The notes beneath the pieces were generated by a model that was given only the letters and a program-made list of their open reading frames with translations, was not told where the DNA came from and made no database searches. The translations under genes were made by a program, and so were the position numbers. DNA of 64,000 nucleotides, from contig JAPJBO010000522.1 in assembly GCA_030068145.1 (NCBI GenBank), positions 1 to 64,000 on the forward strand, written 5' to 3'. Numbering within the stretch: position 1 is the first letter of the stretch; each line of letters opens with the position of its first letter. Below, one piece after another: positions 15,153 to 24,960 of the stretch. This stretch comes from Diplonema papillatum (Eukaryota > Euglenozoa > Diplonemea > Diplonemida > Diplonemidae).

Positions 15153-15256
15153 GTCGCCGCTGACGGATGTCCGCAAGAACACAGCAAATCAAACGACTTC
15201 GTCGCCCATGCCCACCTTCACAACGCCCATCGTGCGCTTGTCCTTCGCGACCGAAG
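15153..15256 (+). CDS. SAP-domain protein, exon 2
   Basis: Acceptor CACATCTTGCGCAG; donor GAAG|GTACTC. It encodes 34 residues (SPLTDVRKNTANQTTSSPMP then TFTTPIVRLSFATE). It enters at phase 2 and leaves at phase 1, matching exon 1 and the exon at 19971. Composition (Ser/Thr-Pro) agrees with exon 1. Confidence 0.5.
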
Positions 15257-16017
15257 GTACTCGTTTTCAATTTGTGTTTCATCTTGGTAGTATGATTTTG
15301 CCGAAGAAAAAAGGATCGGACATGGGACTGGCATCAAATCACTTTGCGTCTGTCAACACCCGGGGGGGCGCTACTTGCCTCGGGGGGGGGAGTACTTGGC
15401 GCGCTCAGCCGTTGTGTCGCTCGGAAAGAGAAAAGGTGGAACGGCACCGAACTAAACACAAACGAAGCGCTGTCAGCCAGACTCCGTTTGATTTGGCCTT
15501 TGGACTATGCGTGCGATTTGCCGGCAGTACAGTCGCAGTACCTCACGCTGAGCACAGAGGAGGTGTGGGAGGGTGCGTACGAACCACGCAGCTAGTGGGT
15601 GGTTTCTCTCAGCACGGAAGGTGGCTTCGGATTTTTCCAACCTTGGCGAGACCTTTTCTTCCGTCAACCCACACGCACACACACACTTACAAAGGGAAGG
15701 TGTTTTTATTATTTGGTGAAACTTTGTATGAGCAAACTTGGCTGAGCAGGGGGGGGGAGGGGGGGGGGGGCTCATAAAAAAAGTTCAAAAAAACTGGAAG
15801 TCAAATTCCTGGTGGGCCGATATTTTGCACCGAGCAGCGGGGGTGTAGCATGACATACTGTATGTGTGTCCCTCCAGTGAAACCATGCGTTACATTCACC
15901 ATTTATCCGCGGCTTTCCTGATGAGTCTGGAAGCCTCGCAGAACACATATAGGTTGCGCGCGCAGTACTAGTGCGCCGCCAGGGTTTGCAGACCAAAACG
16001 GAGCTACTACAAGAGAC

Positions 16018-16242
16018 CATGGTGGGAGACATTCTGAGATGGTCGGAGACATTCTCAGTCGGTGTGAGACACTTGTAACAGGTGGGAGACATTTGCCTTG
16101 AGAATGTCTCCTGGCGTATGGGAATGTCTCCTGGCATTTAAACGTGTCTCCCGTCGTTTCAGAGTGTCTCCCGCCCCTAAAACGTGTCTCCTGGGGCAGG
16201 AGACATTCTGAGATGGTGGGAGACATTCTGAGATGGTGGGAG
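16018..16242. repeat. GAGACATTCTGAGATGGT array, copy 1
   Basis: Units of about 20-27 bases with GGAGACATTCTGAGATGGTG on one half and the inverted GAATGTCTCCTGGC on the other. It shares the same internal order as the blocks at 17840-18128 and 19475-19748. Confidence 0.85.
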
Positions 16243-16396
16243 GAATTTGCTGTGGGATCGTTGCTCACGTAGCACGCATGAAAGGAAGGGAAACTCGTTC
16301 AATGGTCGTTCGCGAATCCACTGAATACATGGTAACTTGCGAGATGGAAGAAAAGGTCTCACCAAGGTTGGAGAAACAACCCGGTGAAGTCACTTT
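16243..16396 (-). repeat. Split direct repeat B2
   Basis: A 154-bp sequence (GGAATTTGCTGTGGGATCGT ... GGTGAAGTCACTTT on the plus strand) nearly identical to 16522-16675. On the minus strand it is the terminal B copy of an A1-ORF-B1-A2-B2 arrangement. Confidence 0.85.
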
Positions 16397-16414
16397 GGGG
16401 GAAAGGGAGGGTGG

Positions 16415-16521
16415 GAAAAAATCCAACGGATAGCTAGGAGAAACAACCCACTACCTGTGTTGTTCGTACGTGCACTTCCGCACCTCCTCTGTACACAAAT
16501 TCCCTCAGTGGGGTGCTGCAA
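16415..16521 (-). repeat. Split direct repeat A2
   Basis: About 107 bp (AAAAATCCAACGGATAGCTA ... TCAGTGGGGTGCTGCAA), identical or nearly so to 17732-17839. It abuts B1 directly at 16521/16522. Confidence 0.85.
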
Positions 16522-16675
16522 GAATTTGCTGTGGGATCGTTGCTCACGTAGCACGCATGAAAGGAAGGGAAACTCGTTCAATGGTCGTTCGCGAATCCAC
16601 TGAATACATGGTAACTTGCGAGATGGAAGAAAAGGTCTCACCAAGGTTGGAGAAACAACCCGGTGAAGTCACTTT
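16522..16675 (-). repeat. Split direct repeat B1
   Basis: Same 154-bp sequence as 16243-16396. It contains the stop codon of the RT/RNase H frame (16669-16671). Confidence 0.85.
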
Positions 16676-17730
16676 CCTACCACCACACCGCCAGTGAAAA
16701 ACTGCCTCACCGCGCGTGTAATGTCAGCCACGGACTGTGGTGTAAATACAGATAAAGGCACCCGCGATGGGAGATCTGCCGGATTCCCAGCGCTACGAAC
16801 CCAGCGTACCGAAACGGCACATCCGAGTCCGCGAAGATGCTCGAGAGCACTGACAACGGCATTGTTCAAAACGATGCTTTTGAGGCATGCACCCTTGCGG
16901 GCCACCCCCTTAACTGTGGTATTGTCTACAACCACGTCGACCCGGCCGCCTCCCACGGAGTCGGGAACTGAGTGCACGACCAGCTCGAAAGCTTTCGCCT
17001 CGAGCTCGTTGATGTGCAGCATGGACTCAGATTCAGACCAGGAAGCACCTAGGATGCTCATCTCCCCGGTCCCTGAGTTCACGAGCACGCCACCCCACCC
17101 CTTTTTACTCGCATCAACAAACACTGTGAGCGAAGGAGGACCTGTCCGCTTTGGAATCTCCCTCGGCTTCAACACCGAGTCAATCCAATCGCGCAGGGAC
17201 GCGCGCACTGAGGGAGGCACGGACAGCACATCTGAATTGAGCCTCTCTCCCCTGTTGAGGGAGTTTGTGACTCTTCTCAGGAATTTCAAAGAGAAGTAAA
17301 AACTACCGGGGAAGACACCTGCCACCGCTGAAGCGTGCAACAGGCGTCCACCGAGAGTCTCCAGCTCACCAGCCCGCATTGTCGCTGTCTGCGACAAAGA
17401 ATATCGGGAGGCAATGAGGCGACGTCTTTGTTTTCGACTAACAACAACCCGATGGGCCCTGTGGTCCCAGTCAACCCCAATGAACTCGTAAGAGGACGAG
17501 GCAGAGCGAGAGTCGGATTCCTTCCATGTCAGACTACAAGCCTCAGCCGTTTGGTCCAATCGTGCTGTGGCCGCTCGGACCTGCCGCTGCGAGCCAGTGT
17601 AACGGATGTTGTCGATCCAAACATCCACTGTCACGGCGGTTTCGGCGAAGCACGGTTGAACGTATTCGGGGTGACCAGCCGCCGTCGCGGCCAGGGTGTG
17701 CATTATTTCTGGGGCACAAGAATGCCCCAT
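16669..17730 (-). CDS. Reverse transcriptase (C-terminal part) plus RNase H, tyrosine-recombinase-type retroelement
   Basis: 353 codons beginning beside the A1 repeat. Near residue 35 VDVWIDNIRYTGS has the position and surroundings of the RT catalytic YxDD loop, with Asn in place of the second Asp. A thumb-like region (GELETLGGRLLHASAVAGVF) and an RNase H domain follow: TVFVDASKKGWGGVLVN, INELEAKAFELVVHS, VDVVVDNTTVKGVARKG and a final VRWVRSAGNPADLPSR, giving the D-E-D-D pattern. The RT fingers and palm N-terminus are missing, so the copy is 5'-truncated internally. No tyrosine recombinase is left. RT/RNase H next to the 3' split repeats resembles PAT/VIPER-type elements. Confidence 0.75.
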   Translation of the reverse strand: MGHSCAPEIMHTLAATAAGHPEYVQPCFAETAVTVDVWIDNIRYTGSQRQVRAATARLDQTAEACSLTWKESDSRSASSSYEFIGVDWDHRAHRVVVSRKQRRRLIASRYSLSQTATMRAGELETLGGRLLHASAVAGVFPGSFYFSLKFLRRVTNSLNRGERLNSDVLSVPPSVRASLRDWIDSVLKPREIPKRTGPPSLTVFVDASKKGWGGVLVNSGTGEMSILGASWSESESMLHINELEAKAFELVVHSVPDSVGGGRVDVVVDNTTVKGVARKGACLKSIVLNNAVVSALEHLRGLGCAVSVRWVRSAGNPADLPSRVPLSVFTPQSVADITRAVRQFFTGGVVVGK

Positions 17731-17731
17731 G

Positions 17732-17839
17732 GAAAAAAATCCAACGGATAGCTAGGAGAAACAACCCACTACCTGTGTTGTTCGTACGTGCACTTCCGCA
17801 CCTCCTCTGTACACAAATTCCCTCAGTGGGGTGCTGCAA
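17732..17839 (-). repeat. Split direct repeat A1
   Basis: Same sequence as A2 (16415-16521). The RT frame starts within two bases of it, which indicates that the original gag and RT N-terminal region was deleted down to A1. Confidence 0.85.
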
Positions 17840-18128
17840 ACATTCTGAGATGGTCGGAGACATTCTCAGTCGGTGGGAGACACTTGCCTTGAGAATGTCT
17901 CCTGGCGTATGGGAATGTCTCCTGGCATTTAAACGTGTCTCCCGTCGTTTCAGAATGTCTCCCGCCCCTAAAACGTGTCTCCTGGGGCAGGAGACATTCT
18001 AAGATGGTGGGAGACATTCTCAGATGGTCGGAGACATTCTCAATCGGTGGGAGACACTTGTTGCAGGTGGGTGACATTTGCCTCGAGAATGTCTCCCGAC
18101 ATATGGAAATGTCTCCTGGCATTTAACC
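17840..18128. repeat. GAGACATTCTGAGATGGT array, copy 2
   Basis: Block of GGAGACATTCT(G/C)AGATGGT and inverted GAATGTCTCCTGGCGTATGG units, closely matching copies 1 and 3. It separates the gag-like and RT parts. Confidence 0.85.
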
Positions 18129-18353
18129 GTGCCTCTCGTCGACGGCCTCTGGTGACAATTCGCGAGAGAGCGTGAAGCTGCCGCTCGCACTTACGGGTGA
18201 AGGGTCGTCTGTCGTTGGCAGATGGACGTGGGGAGGAACGTTGTCGCGAGGAGGTTCCGGCTCGCCATCGTGGGGAGGGGATTTTCGAAAAATCGGCCTT
18301 CGCCGTATCACTGACTCGTCGGCCACGAGGCCGCTTCCCGGACGGACTGCCAG

Positions 18354-19370
18354 TCACTTCCCCCCGGGACGGCCGTTTCCCGACCAAAACGGACGCTTGC
18401 CGCCTTTGCCTCCCCTTGGAGTAGCGTCCCACTTACCGCCTCGCGATCTCGACACCAGTCTATCTTCGACTTTCGCAGCAGCCCGCTCAATCGCGTCTCC
18501 GTGGCTCTGCGCGACCTCACGTAAGATCTGCCCTCTGGGCAGCTTCTTCCTGCACCACAGATGATGCAGCCTCACGTCCGTGAGGAGCTCGTTACCGAGA
18601 CGGACGAGCTCTCGATTCGTCGTCCAGCCCGACGACCCAGAGCCCACGCCTCCGATCCAGCCTCTCAAACGCGTGAAGGAATCCTCCAAGGCATCGCTTC
18701 CGGCCCTGTCCTGCAACCCACTCACGTACCGTATGCGCAACGCCTGCACCAACCCCTCAGGATCCAACGCCATCTGCTCGGCCCAGTTGACCACCTCGGT
18801 CTCCTCTTCCACGTACCTGAACGCCACCGGTACCTCCGGCTCAATGGCAACAGCCGCCGCAGCAGGTCTGCCCCGCTCTGCTTCCATGGCCAACATCTTC
18901 GTCTTCAGGCCCTGCATCTCTCTCTTCTGCTCCTCGATGCAGCCGAGCGCCTGCGCGTACATGTCGGTGAGCTGCTCCATCGTTACGCCAGCGGGAGCTG
19001 CGGCCAACGACGGCGGTGGTACTGCGCCCGCTTTGCCCAACACTTTCTGGCACGCCAACTTCACCCTTTCTTCGTCCTCTTCGTTGGCCATCATAAGCAC
19101 GGCCAGCCCACGTGGGAGGTCAAACCCTGCGACGTTCGCCGCCTCTGCACCAATTGCCTCCACCAAAACTGAGAGCACCTTCTCCTTGACCGCCTCGCTG
19201 CACGAACCAAAGACCGCCCCGCAGAATCTTTCCATGTCCTTGACACGAAACTTCCTTTTCGCAGGCGGGGCATCCAGAAGCGTCCGCGTCCAGGCGTCTT
19301 TCAATGCGGCGGGGAAGCGATACTCCCACTTCTCTGCGTTCGGAAGCGGCGACTGCTGACTGTCCGGCAT
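18354..19370 (-). CDS. Gag-like retroelement protein
   Basis: 338 residues from ATG 19370 (MPDSQQSPLPNAEKWEYRFP). The first third is predicted helical (DAWTRTLLDAPPAKRKFRVK, FCGAVFGSCSEAVKEKVLSV). Then come an Ala/Pro linker, a coiled-coil-prone stretch (MEQLTDMYAQALGCIEEQKR) and a Gly/Arg/Lys-rich tail (GGKWDATPRGGKGGKRPFWS), a common layout of gag proteins with a basic nucleic-acid-binding tail instead of zinc knuckles. An overlapping minus-strand frame (about 18130-18432) continues past its stop and may be the start of a following ORF, cut off by array copy 2. Assigned by context and composition; no motif is diagnostic. Confidence 0.5.
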   Translation of the reverse strand: MPDSQQSPLPNAEKWEYRFPAALKDAWTRTLLDAPPAKRKFRVKDMERFCGAVFGSCSEAVKEKVLSVLVEAIGAEAANVAGFDLPRGLAVLMMANEEDEERVKLACQKVLGKAGAVPPPSLAAAPAGVTMEQLTDMYAQALGCIEEQKREMQGLKTKMLAMEAERGRPAAAAVAIEPEVPVAFRYVEEETEVVNWAEQMALDPEGLVQALRIRYVSGLQDRAGSDALEDSFTRLRGWIGGVGSGSSGWTTNRELVRLGNELLTDVRLHHLWCRKKLPRGQILREVAQSHGDAIERAAAKVEDRLVSRSRGGKWDATPRGGKGGKRPFWSGNGRPGGK

Positions 19371-19474
19371 AATTGTATACTGAGTAAAACAGAATATTTC
19401 CCCCGTAGAACAGACACCCTGTATGTAAATTCGTCTAGCCTCGCAGATTCCCTCGGAAAATCCGTGATAAAACG

Positions 19475-19748
19475 TGTCTCCCGAGGCAGGAGACATTCTC
19501 AGATGGTGGGAGACATTCTCAGATGGTCGGAGACATTCTCAATCGGTGGGAGACACTTGTTGCAGGTGAGAGACATTTGCCTTGAGAATGTCTCCTGGCG
19601 TATGGGAATGTCTCCTGGCATTTAAACGTGTCTCCCGTCGTTTCAGAGTGTCTCCCGCCCCTAAAACGTGTCTCCTGGGGCAGGAGACATTCTGAGATGC
19701 TGGGAGACATTCTTAGATGGTCGGAGACATTCTCAGAAGGTGGGAGAT
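19475..19748. repeat. GAGACATTCTGAGATGGT array, copy 3
   Basis: Third block of the same repeat, next to the right terminus of the 15694-19859 unit. Confidence 0.85.
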
Positions 19749-19970
19749 TCGTTCACACTACAACCCAAAGTGGAGAAAAATATCTGAGCCCACCGCTCTG
19801 AAAGTGGGGGGGGGGGGGGGCTCATACAAAGTTTCACCAAATAATAAAAACACCTTCCCAAAGTATTCGATTGTTTTTCGCGCATGGCTGTTGAACGCGT
19901 TTTCCCTTCCTTTTAACGATCCCGCAGCAAGTTTCCAGCAGTTGTGTCACGATAACCCCGACACACACAG

Positions 19971-20536
19971 CATCGTTGGAACGCCACGAATCGGATATGT
20001 CGGACGGAGTCTGCCTGTACCGAGAGTCGATCGCCAGCAGCGTGGCGTGCGAGGCGACGATGCAGCACGCGGGGTTCCACGTGCAGCAGACCAGCGTCAC
20101 GCCGCTCAAGCCGCGCCGGCGGGAGACCATCATTTTCGACAAAGACGACAGCGACTTCGGCTGCGACGACGACGAAGAAGAGGACGACGAACCCGGCGCC
20201 GGGCCGGCCTCGTCCGACCTGCCGGGCACCCTCAGCTACAGGGAACTCCAACAGCTTGCGAAGACAGTCGGCGTGCCTTGCAAAGGGAAGAAGGAGGCGC
20301 TCGCGCGGGCCGTCAAAAAGGCGCTCGCCGCTTCGGACGCTGCAGCGCCTGGCGCGTGCGCGGAGGAGAAGTATTACTCCGACGACCAGCGGGAGGAGGC
20401 CGCCGTCGGTGACGCTGACCAACCGTTCGACGGGCTGAGCTACCGGCAGCTCCAGCTGAAGGCCAAGGCGATGAACGTCAACGCCTCGGGTACCAGAGCC
20501 GCGCTTGCGGCTCGCCTCGTGGAAGCTTCGCAGTGA
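19971..20536 (+). CDS. SAP-domain protein, exon 3 (two SAP-like motifs)
   Basis: Acceptor GACACACACAG, entering with two bases that complete the codon begun in exon 2. Alternatively it could start alone at ATG 19996. It encodes a Thr/Arg stretch (TPLKPRRRETIIFDKDD), an acidic run (about eleven D/E residues), then two SAP-like helix-extended-helix motifs: LSYRELQQLAKTVGVPCKGK and LSYRQLQLKAKAMNVNASGT, followed by RAALAARLVEAS. SAP motifs usually bind A/T-rich DNA in chromatin or nuclear-matrix proteins. The frame can stop at TGA (20534-20536), giving about 478 residues. CA|GTGAGT at 20533 is also a strong donor that would lead to exon 4. Confidence 0.65.
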
Positions 20537-20606
20537 GTTTCACGACGCACCCTCCCGGCGCCTCTCGCGATGCTTGCGTTGGGTGGGGGTCCTCTTTTTA
20601 GAGTTA

Positions 20607-20700
20607 TAGTTCGCTTTTTAGTACTAACAATCTTGTGGGTTGCCCTTCAATGTATTGTACAGGCTAAAAAGACGTAGGCAGCGTGTTTTGGTGGTTGATC
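20607..20700 (+). repeat. Dispersed repeat, 5'-end type, in the last intron of the SAP gene
   Basis: CTTTTTAGTACTAACAATCT + TGTGGGTTGCCCTTCAATGTATTGTACAGGCTAAAAAGAC, closely matching 24163-24242. Confidence 0.8.
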
Positions 20701-20986
20701 AGAATTCCTTCCCCCCGAATACACACAGGGTAAATGCAAGTGGGAAAACGATCAACCGGCACGCACAAACAAAACCAATTTCTGCTTCCCTGGAGACAGT
20801 ATTTGTTACAGCTACAAAGAACGTTGACAGCGGTTAAACCGGAACACATGTAGGTTAAATCGCACAAACAAAATTCCGGTTGGGCACCTGCTTCGTAGAA
20901 AATATACCCGAGGTGGCCGCCGGCTTCGAATTAACGAGTGAGTGTCTGTAAACCCATAGGCATACCGTTGAAGTGCTACCTTGCAG

Positions 20987-21185
20987 GTTCAAAGAACAGC
21001 TTCGCGAACGCAACTGGCAGTTAGAGCCGAGGGTTGCGAAGGCGGGATATGCGCGGAAAAATGTGCTGCATCTCCACATAAAAGCGGGGGCAGGAGCATT
21101 TCAACAAAACGGATGGATCTTGGCGTCGGGTATTGTTCGCCCCCACACTCTAGAAATCCTTCGAGGCGGTCACGTCAAAAAATAA
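20987..21185 (+). CDS. SAP-domain protein, possible exon 4
   Basis: Acceptor GTGCTACCTTGCAG. Its first base completes the CA left by the GTGAGT donor at 20533 as CAG, and the frame then runs through FKEQLRERNWQLEPRVAKAG to TAA at 21183-21185. The phase match supports it. The later residues are less convincing, so the true end may be an internal donor. If used, the protein has about 543 residues. Confidence 0.35.
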
Positions 21186-21189
21186 AAAC

Positions 21190-23890
21190 ACAAAAAAAAA
21201 AACACGGGTCACACTCGAAAGGCAGGCTGACCGCAGCCTTTACTCACCCGCCCCTGTTTCTAGAAGGATATCCAACTATGAACTCGGAGTTTCATGCGAA
21301 CACTCACTCTGAAATGACGCCACCGCCTCCACTGTCGCAAACACCACGAACCCGTCTACCATTCCCGTTCGCTCCACCGCCGCTCATATCGTGGGCCGTC
21401 TGGATAGGTACAAAGGTACTCTCGTGCATCCTCCTTCACCCACGCGTTGCAAATAAGAAATGCACCGCTTGCCGAAGGCCACCTGCAGGCTCCAGAGCCC
21501 CCGGTGTTTCAAACCATTCGATCGAAGAAACTACCGGCGTGCCTACGTCATATTCTCACACACTACACCTGTTACGTTTACTCTCTGCGGACTATGCACG
21601 CATCTCGAACCATGGAGGCTCGAGCGAGCGTTTACTCTAAGTAAAGGCCGATGCGCCAATCTCTTCTCCTTCCTCTCCACTCTTCCTGCAGACTGTACGC
21701 ATTTGCCCATCCTTCTCTGCGCCCCTTCCCCCCTTTGTCAAGAAAGAACCATAGATACGACTGTTCCCTATGCCCTCCCCCCGTCTATTCTTTTTTTTTC
21801 CCACTGTTCGTTTCCTTCCTGCCCCATGCATACATGTAGACACTTTGCCCCCCTTTTCCCTGCTCTGCATTCTTTGTCCCCTCGGCCCTCTCCGTGTAGA
21901 TGCAACGATCTCAGCTCTGCTCCCATTTAAGTTGGTGTGCGATGCGGGGGGGGGAAAATCACACCGCATCTGGCTATTGCTGCTGTTGTTCAGGACACAG
22001 AGAGAAACTGCGCTTTCTTCGAACGCACACGCAAACGCAAAACCGGAGAAAGCCCGGCAGAAAAACACGATCCTTGAACCTCGAAACAGTCTAGGTGACT
22101 CGCAGCTACTGCCGTGCACGAAGCGCAGTATCTGTCACAACACCCGCAGCCGCACCATTTTGAAGGGGGGCGAGAACCAACTGCACTGAGATCTCGCTGC
22201 GAAACTTGCCCTCACAGCTATTACGGGCACCGGAAACACGCGAACGGCCTGTCTTCAACTCGCTTTCCTTTTCGGAAAGTTTTCCTTGTCTTTTTTTTTT
22301 TTTTTTTTTTTTGCAACCGTGTTCGGGTGCATGGTTCACGGGCTGCAAATATTTCGGTGCTCCCAGATTCGCACTCCGAATTGTTGCCTGCCGGAAAATT
22401 AGTCTGGTCCACAGGTGGTACCCCACAGCGAACGTGGTCGGCAGCAGGGTCTTCAGCCCATTATGGATTTGTGCCAGGCCAGATTCCAGTCGCATACTGT
22501 GGCGAGCTCGTACACTAGTCTATGAGTTCTGTAAAACAGCCTGCAGGTGAGTCCGTTGTCGTCACAGTGCTCTTGCGGTTGAGCACGGAGAGCTTGCCCG
22601 CCTGGTGTATTTCCCTTCGCTCGGCCCGCGGCCAATTCCCAGTTTCGTGCCCAGGCTCTATTCTGCATACAATGGCTAATTTCAAGACTGCCGTGTTCCT
22701 ATTTCAGGATCCGCGCTGGAGCTGCAGAACGAAGCGTGCGCTCACGGCCGCATACTGATGTGCCTATTTTTAACCCAGTCCCGTGCATATTCAGCGCTTC
22801 GTTTTTGCCGTTCTGTGTGGCGCGACCTGTTTCCTTCATCGCTGCTTCTTCTTCTTCTTTCTCGTCATCCGTTCATCCCCCTTTCCCCTTTAGATTCTCA
22901 CAGTGCAGCCCGTAAAAAGTATGCAACGAATAGGTCCCCTTTTCCTCCGTTCTTGTGGCTTGGATTTCCCCGCCCAGCGGCAGCCATAGCCTGAGGGCCC
23001 TTTGTTTGGAATTCTGCTGACGGCACTTTGCACTTGATCACTTTAACCAAAGGTAGCTATACCCCGCAGAGGCCTTAGAGTGAAAGAAGAAGGCTAGTGC
23101 TAGGTCACGGGGGATGGCGGGCCTTACCCCGGCACTCGTTGCAAGCAGTGTGAACTTGAAATGCAGGTGCTAGGGTTGCAAGCAATGGACAAGCAAGATG
23201 ATTCGCCCAAACAATGCGAGTCCTTTGTGCGTCTTCCCTCGATAATTCGGAAAATCTGTATCCGAGCGACCCCAGGACACCTTAAGTCAGCTCTCGGTCC
23301 ATCGGCAGGTCTGCGAGCCAGAAGGGGACAACTTTGAAGCAGGGATTTCCGTCACGGTTCGGCGATGTAGCCCCGAGCTCACCGCATCGAAGGTTCGAGA
23401 GCAGCTGTCTTCCTGGATGCAGAGCCGAGCCGGCTTTGTGACAACGGTGCGGTAGTGTAGGCGGTCTGCGGCTGTGCGTAGGGTCTGATTCCGGAGAGGG
23501 AGCCTGCGAAACGGCTGCCACGTAGAAGGTGGAAAGAGGCACGCTACCTGTTGGCTGATGCGCAACAGGCGTCTTGTTAGCTGGGCACTGTTCGACGGGG
23601 CGACTCTGTCTTCGACGCGAGTCAAGAATTGTTCCGACAGCATCCAGTGTTGTGAGAACTACCAGTCCAGCCTTTGTCTCGCAGCCCGAAATTGCACGCA
23701 ACAGCCGCCATGGCACTGCCAGTTTGTTCCAGACCGTATCTAGAACCCCATTGCCGTTATTATCATCAATAGCCACGAATGCAGGAGAAATAAAGGGGAC
23801 GTCCGGGAGTCAGCCGCGCAGCACGGTCTGAGGGGGAGGAAAAAAAAGAGAGGGTATCAGTATTTATATACTCGCCTTTCCTCTCTTTTT
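21190..23890. other. Long region without a supported gene
   Basis: Pyrimidine-rich DNA with a T-run of about 23 bases (22290-22312), a G-run (21946-21954) and cytosine-rich stretches. Reading frames here lack any recognisable domain. The longest (23282-23776, minus) starts MAIDDNNGNGVLDTVWNKLA but has no splice or codon-use support. Confidence 0.4.
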
Positions 23891-23898
23891 CTGTCTCT

Positions 23899-23944
<46 letters not shown>

Positions 23945-23949
23945 GCAGA
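23890..23949 (+). promoter_or_regulatory. (CT)n tract ending TTTTTGCAG before the phosphodiesterase ATG
   Basis: About 45 bases of CT repeat followed by TTTTTGCAG, 60 bases before ATG 24010. It has the form of a strong 3' splice site and probably marks the acceptor of a 5' UTR intron. Trans-splicing cannot be excluded. Confidence 0.5.
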
Positions 23950-24009
23950 TCTTTGCGTCGTGGAACCGACCTTTTCTTTGCGTGTTTGATCCCACCTTGC
24001 GTCGCTACA

Positions 24010-24144
24010 ATGTCCGAGCCGTATTCCGCCAAGATGTTCACGAAGTCCCCCAATGTCTTCACGATGGCGAGAGTGTCGGAAAAGAAGACACTTCTGCTGC
24101 TCAGCACGTCCGGCAACGCCGCGTATTCGAAGGAATTCGACGAG
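24010..24144 (+). CDS. Cyclic nucleotide phosphodiesterase, exon 1
   Basis: 45 codons (MSEPYSAKMFTKSPNVFTMA ... AAYSKEFDE), ending GACGAG|GTACGA at phase 0. It is linked to the exons at 26027 and 27717 because all three joins are phase 0 and no other gene lies between. It has no domain of its own. The link to the catalytic exon is inferred. Confidence 0.5.
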
Positions 24145-24162
24145 GTACGATCTGCTCTCTTT

Positions 24163-24960
24163 TTAGCACTAATAATCTTGCGGGTTGCCGCCTTCAATGT
24201 ATTGTGCAGGCTAAAAAGACATAGGCAGCGTGTTTTGGCACGCACAAACAACAACCGGCCTCAAACTGAAGGGAAAACAAGGATTACGGACGCACCTACG
24301 TTACTGCAAGAAGAAACCAACCAGAACTAAGTCACAAGCAGAAACAACGCTGCGAAGCACCACCCAGAAACGAGAGAGATGTCCCTACTGCCACAGCGAC
24401 GGACGAACCGTGGGGAAACCACTCTTCAAAAGTCTACGACACCATAAGCCCTGGTGCAAAAAGAAGCACTGTAAACAACGCACCGCAACGACGACTCCAT
24501 CAGACGAATATCCTCACTAACCACGGGTACCCAGTGTGCCCAGAGTGCCTTAACTGTGGCGAGCAACGAACAGTTTTACCCTGCAAATCTACCCAAAAAC
24601 AACCTTATTTTAGGACGGAAACAACCCGCACCACGTGAAGCACCGCAAGTGCCGCGAAATCCAAGCACCACACTGCGAGAAAATACATATAAACGCGGAC
24701 AACAGACCGGTACGGGCTACAAGGCAACCCCTGCTCAACTTGTAGAACGTGGGGGGCCCAAGACTACACTCCACGAAGGAATGTACTTGGTGTCGGTCAC
24801 AAACAGTCCCGGACATGGCTAGCCATAACCCATAACGAAAGCGTGCACGCAATATACAACCCGTAACCACATAGCCCTTTCTGGCTCTAAGAGAACCCAT
24901 TCATGAACGGTCACACGGAGACCCTAAAACCCCGGAATTTCAAGCGAACTTTAACTCTAA
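24163..24960 (+). repeat. Full copy (about 800 bp) of a dispersed repeat with zinc-finger-like coding remnants
   Basis: Begins with the sequence shared with 20607-20700 and ends with the GGTCACNCGGAGAC...CGAACTTTAACTCTA sequence shared with 14797 and 52746. In between, the plus strand encodes LRTHLRYCKKK and RCPYCHSDGRTVGKPLFKSL followed by RHHKPWCKKKHC. Further Cys/His pairs (HHVKHRKCRE, VCPECLNCGE) lie in other frames, so it is a decayed C2H2/C2HC multi-finger frame. N-terminal fingers of non-LTR retrotransposons look like this, but no RT is present. Confidence 0.5.

Larger units (their letters stand above)
15694..19859. mobile_element. 4166-bp unit with perfect 39-bp inverted termini inside intron 2 of the SAP gene
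   Basis: GGGAAGGTGTTTTTATTATT + TGGTGAAACTTTGTATGAG at 15694 recurs as its exact reverse complement ending at 19859. AAA flanks both sides (15691-15693 and 19860-19862), a possible 3-bp duplication. The interior holds three copies of a GAGACATTCT array, a gag-like ORF and an RT/RNase H retroelement remnant, all on the minus strand. G-runs of 15-20 bases lie just inside both termini. Confidence 0.7.

Noticed and set aside
23282..23776. Minus-strand frame MAIDDNNGNG...
   Set aside because: No domain, no splice-site support and composition similar to flanking non-coding DNA.
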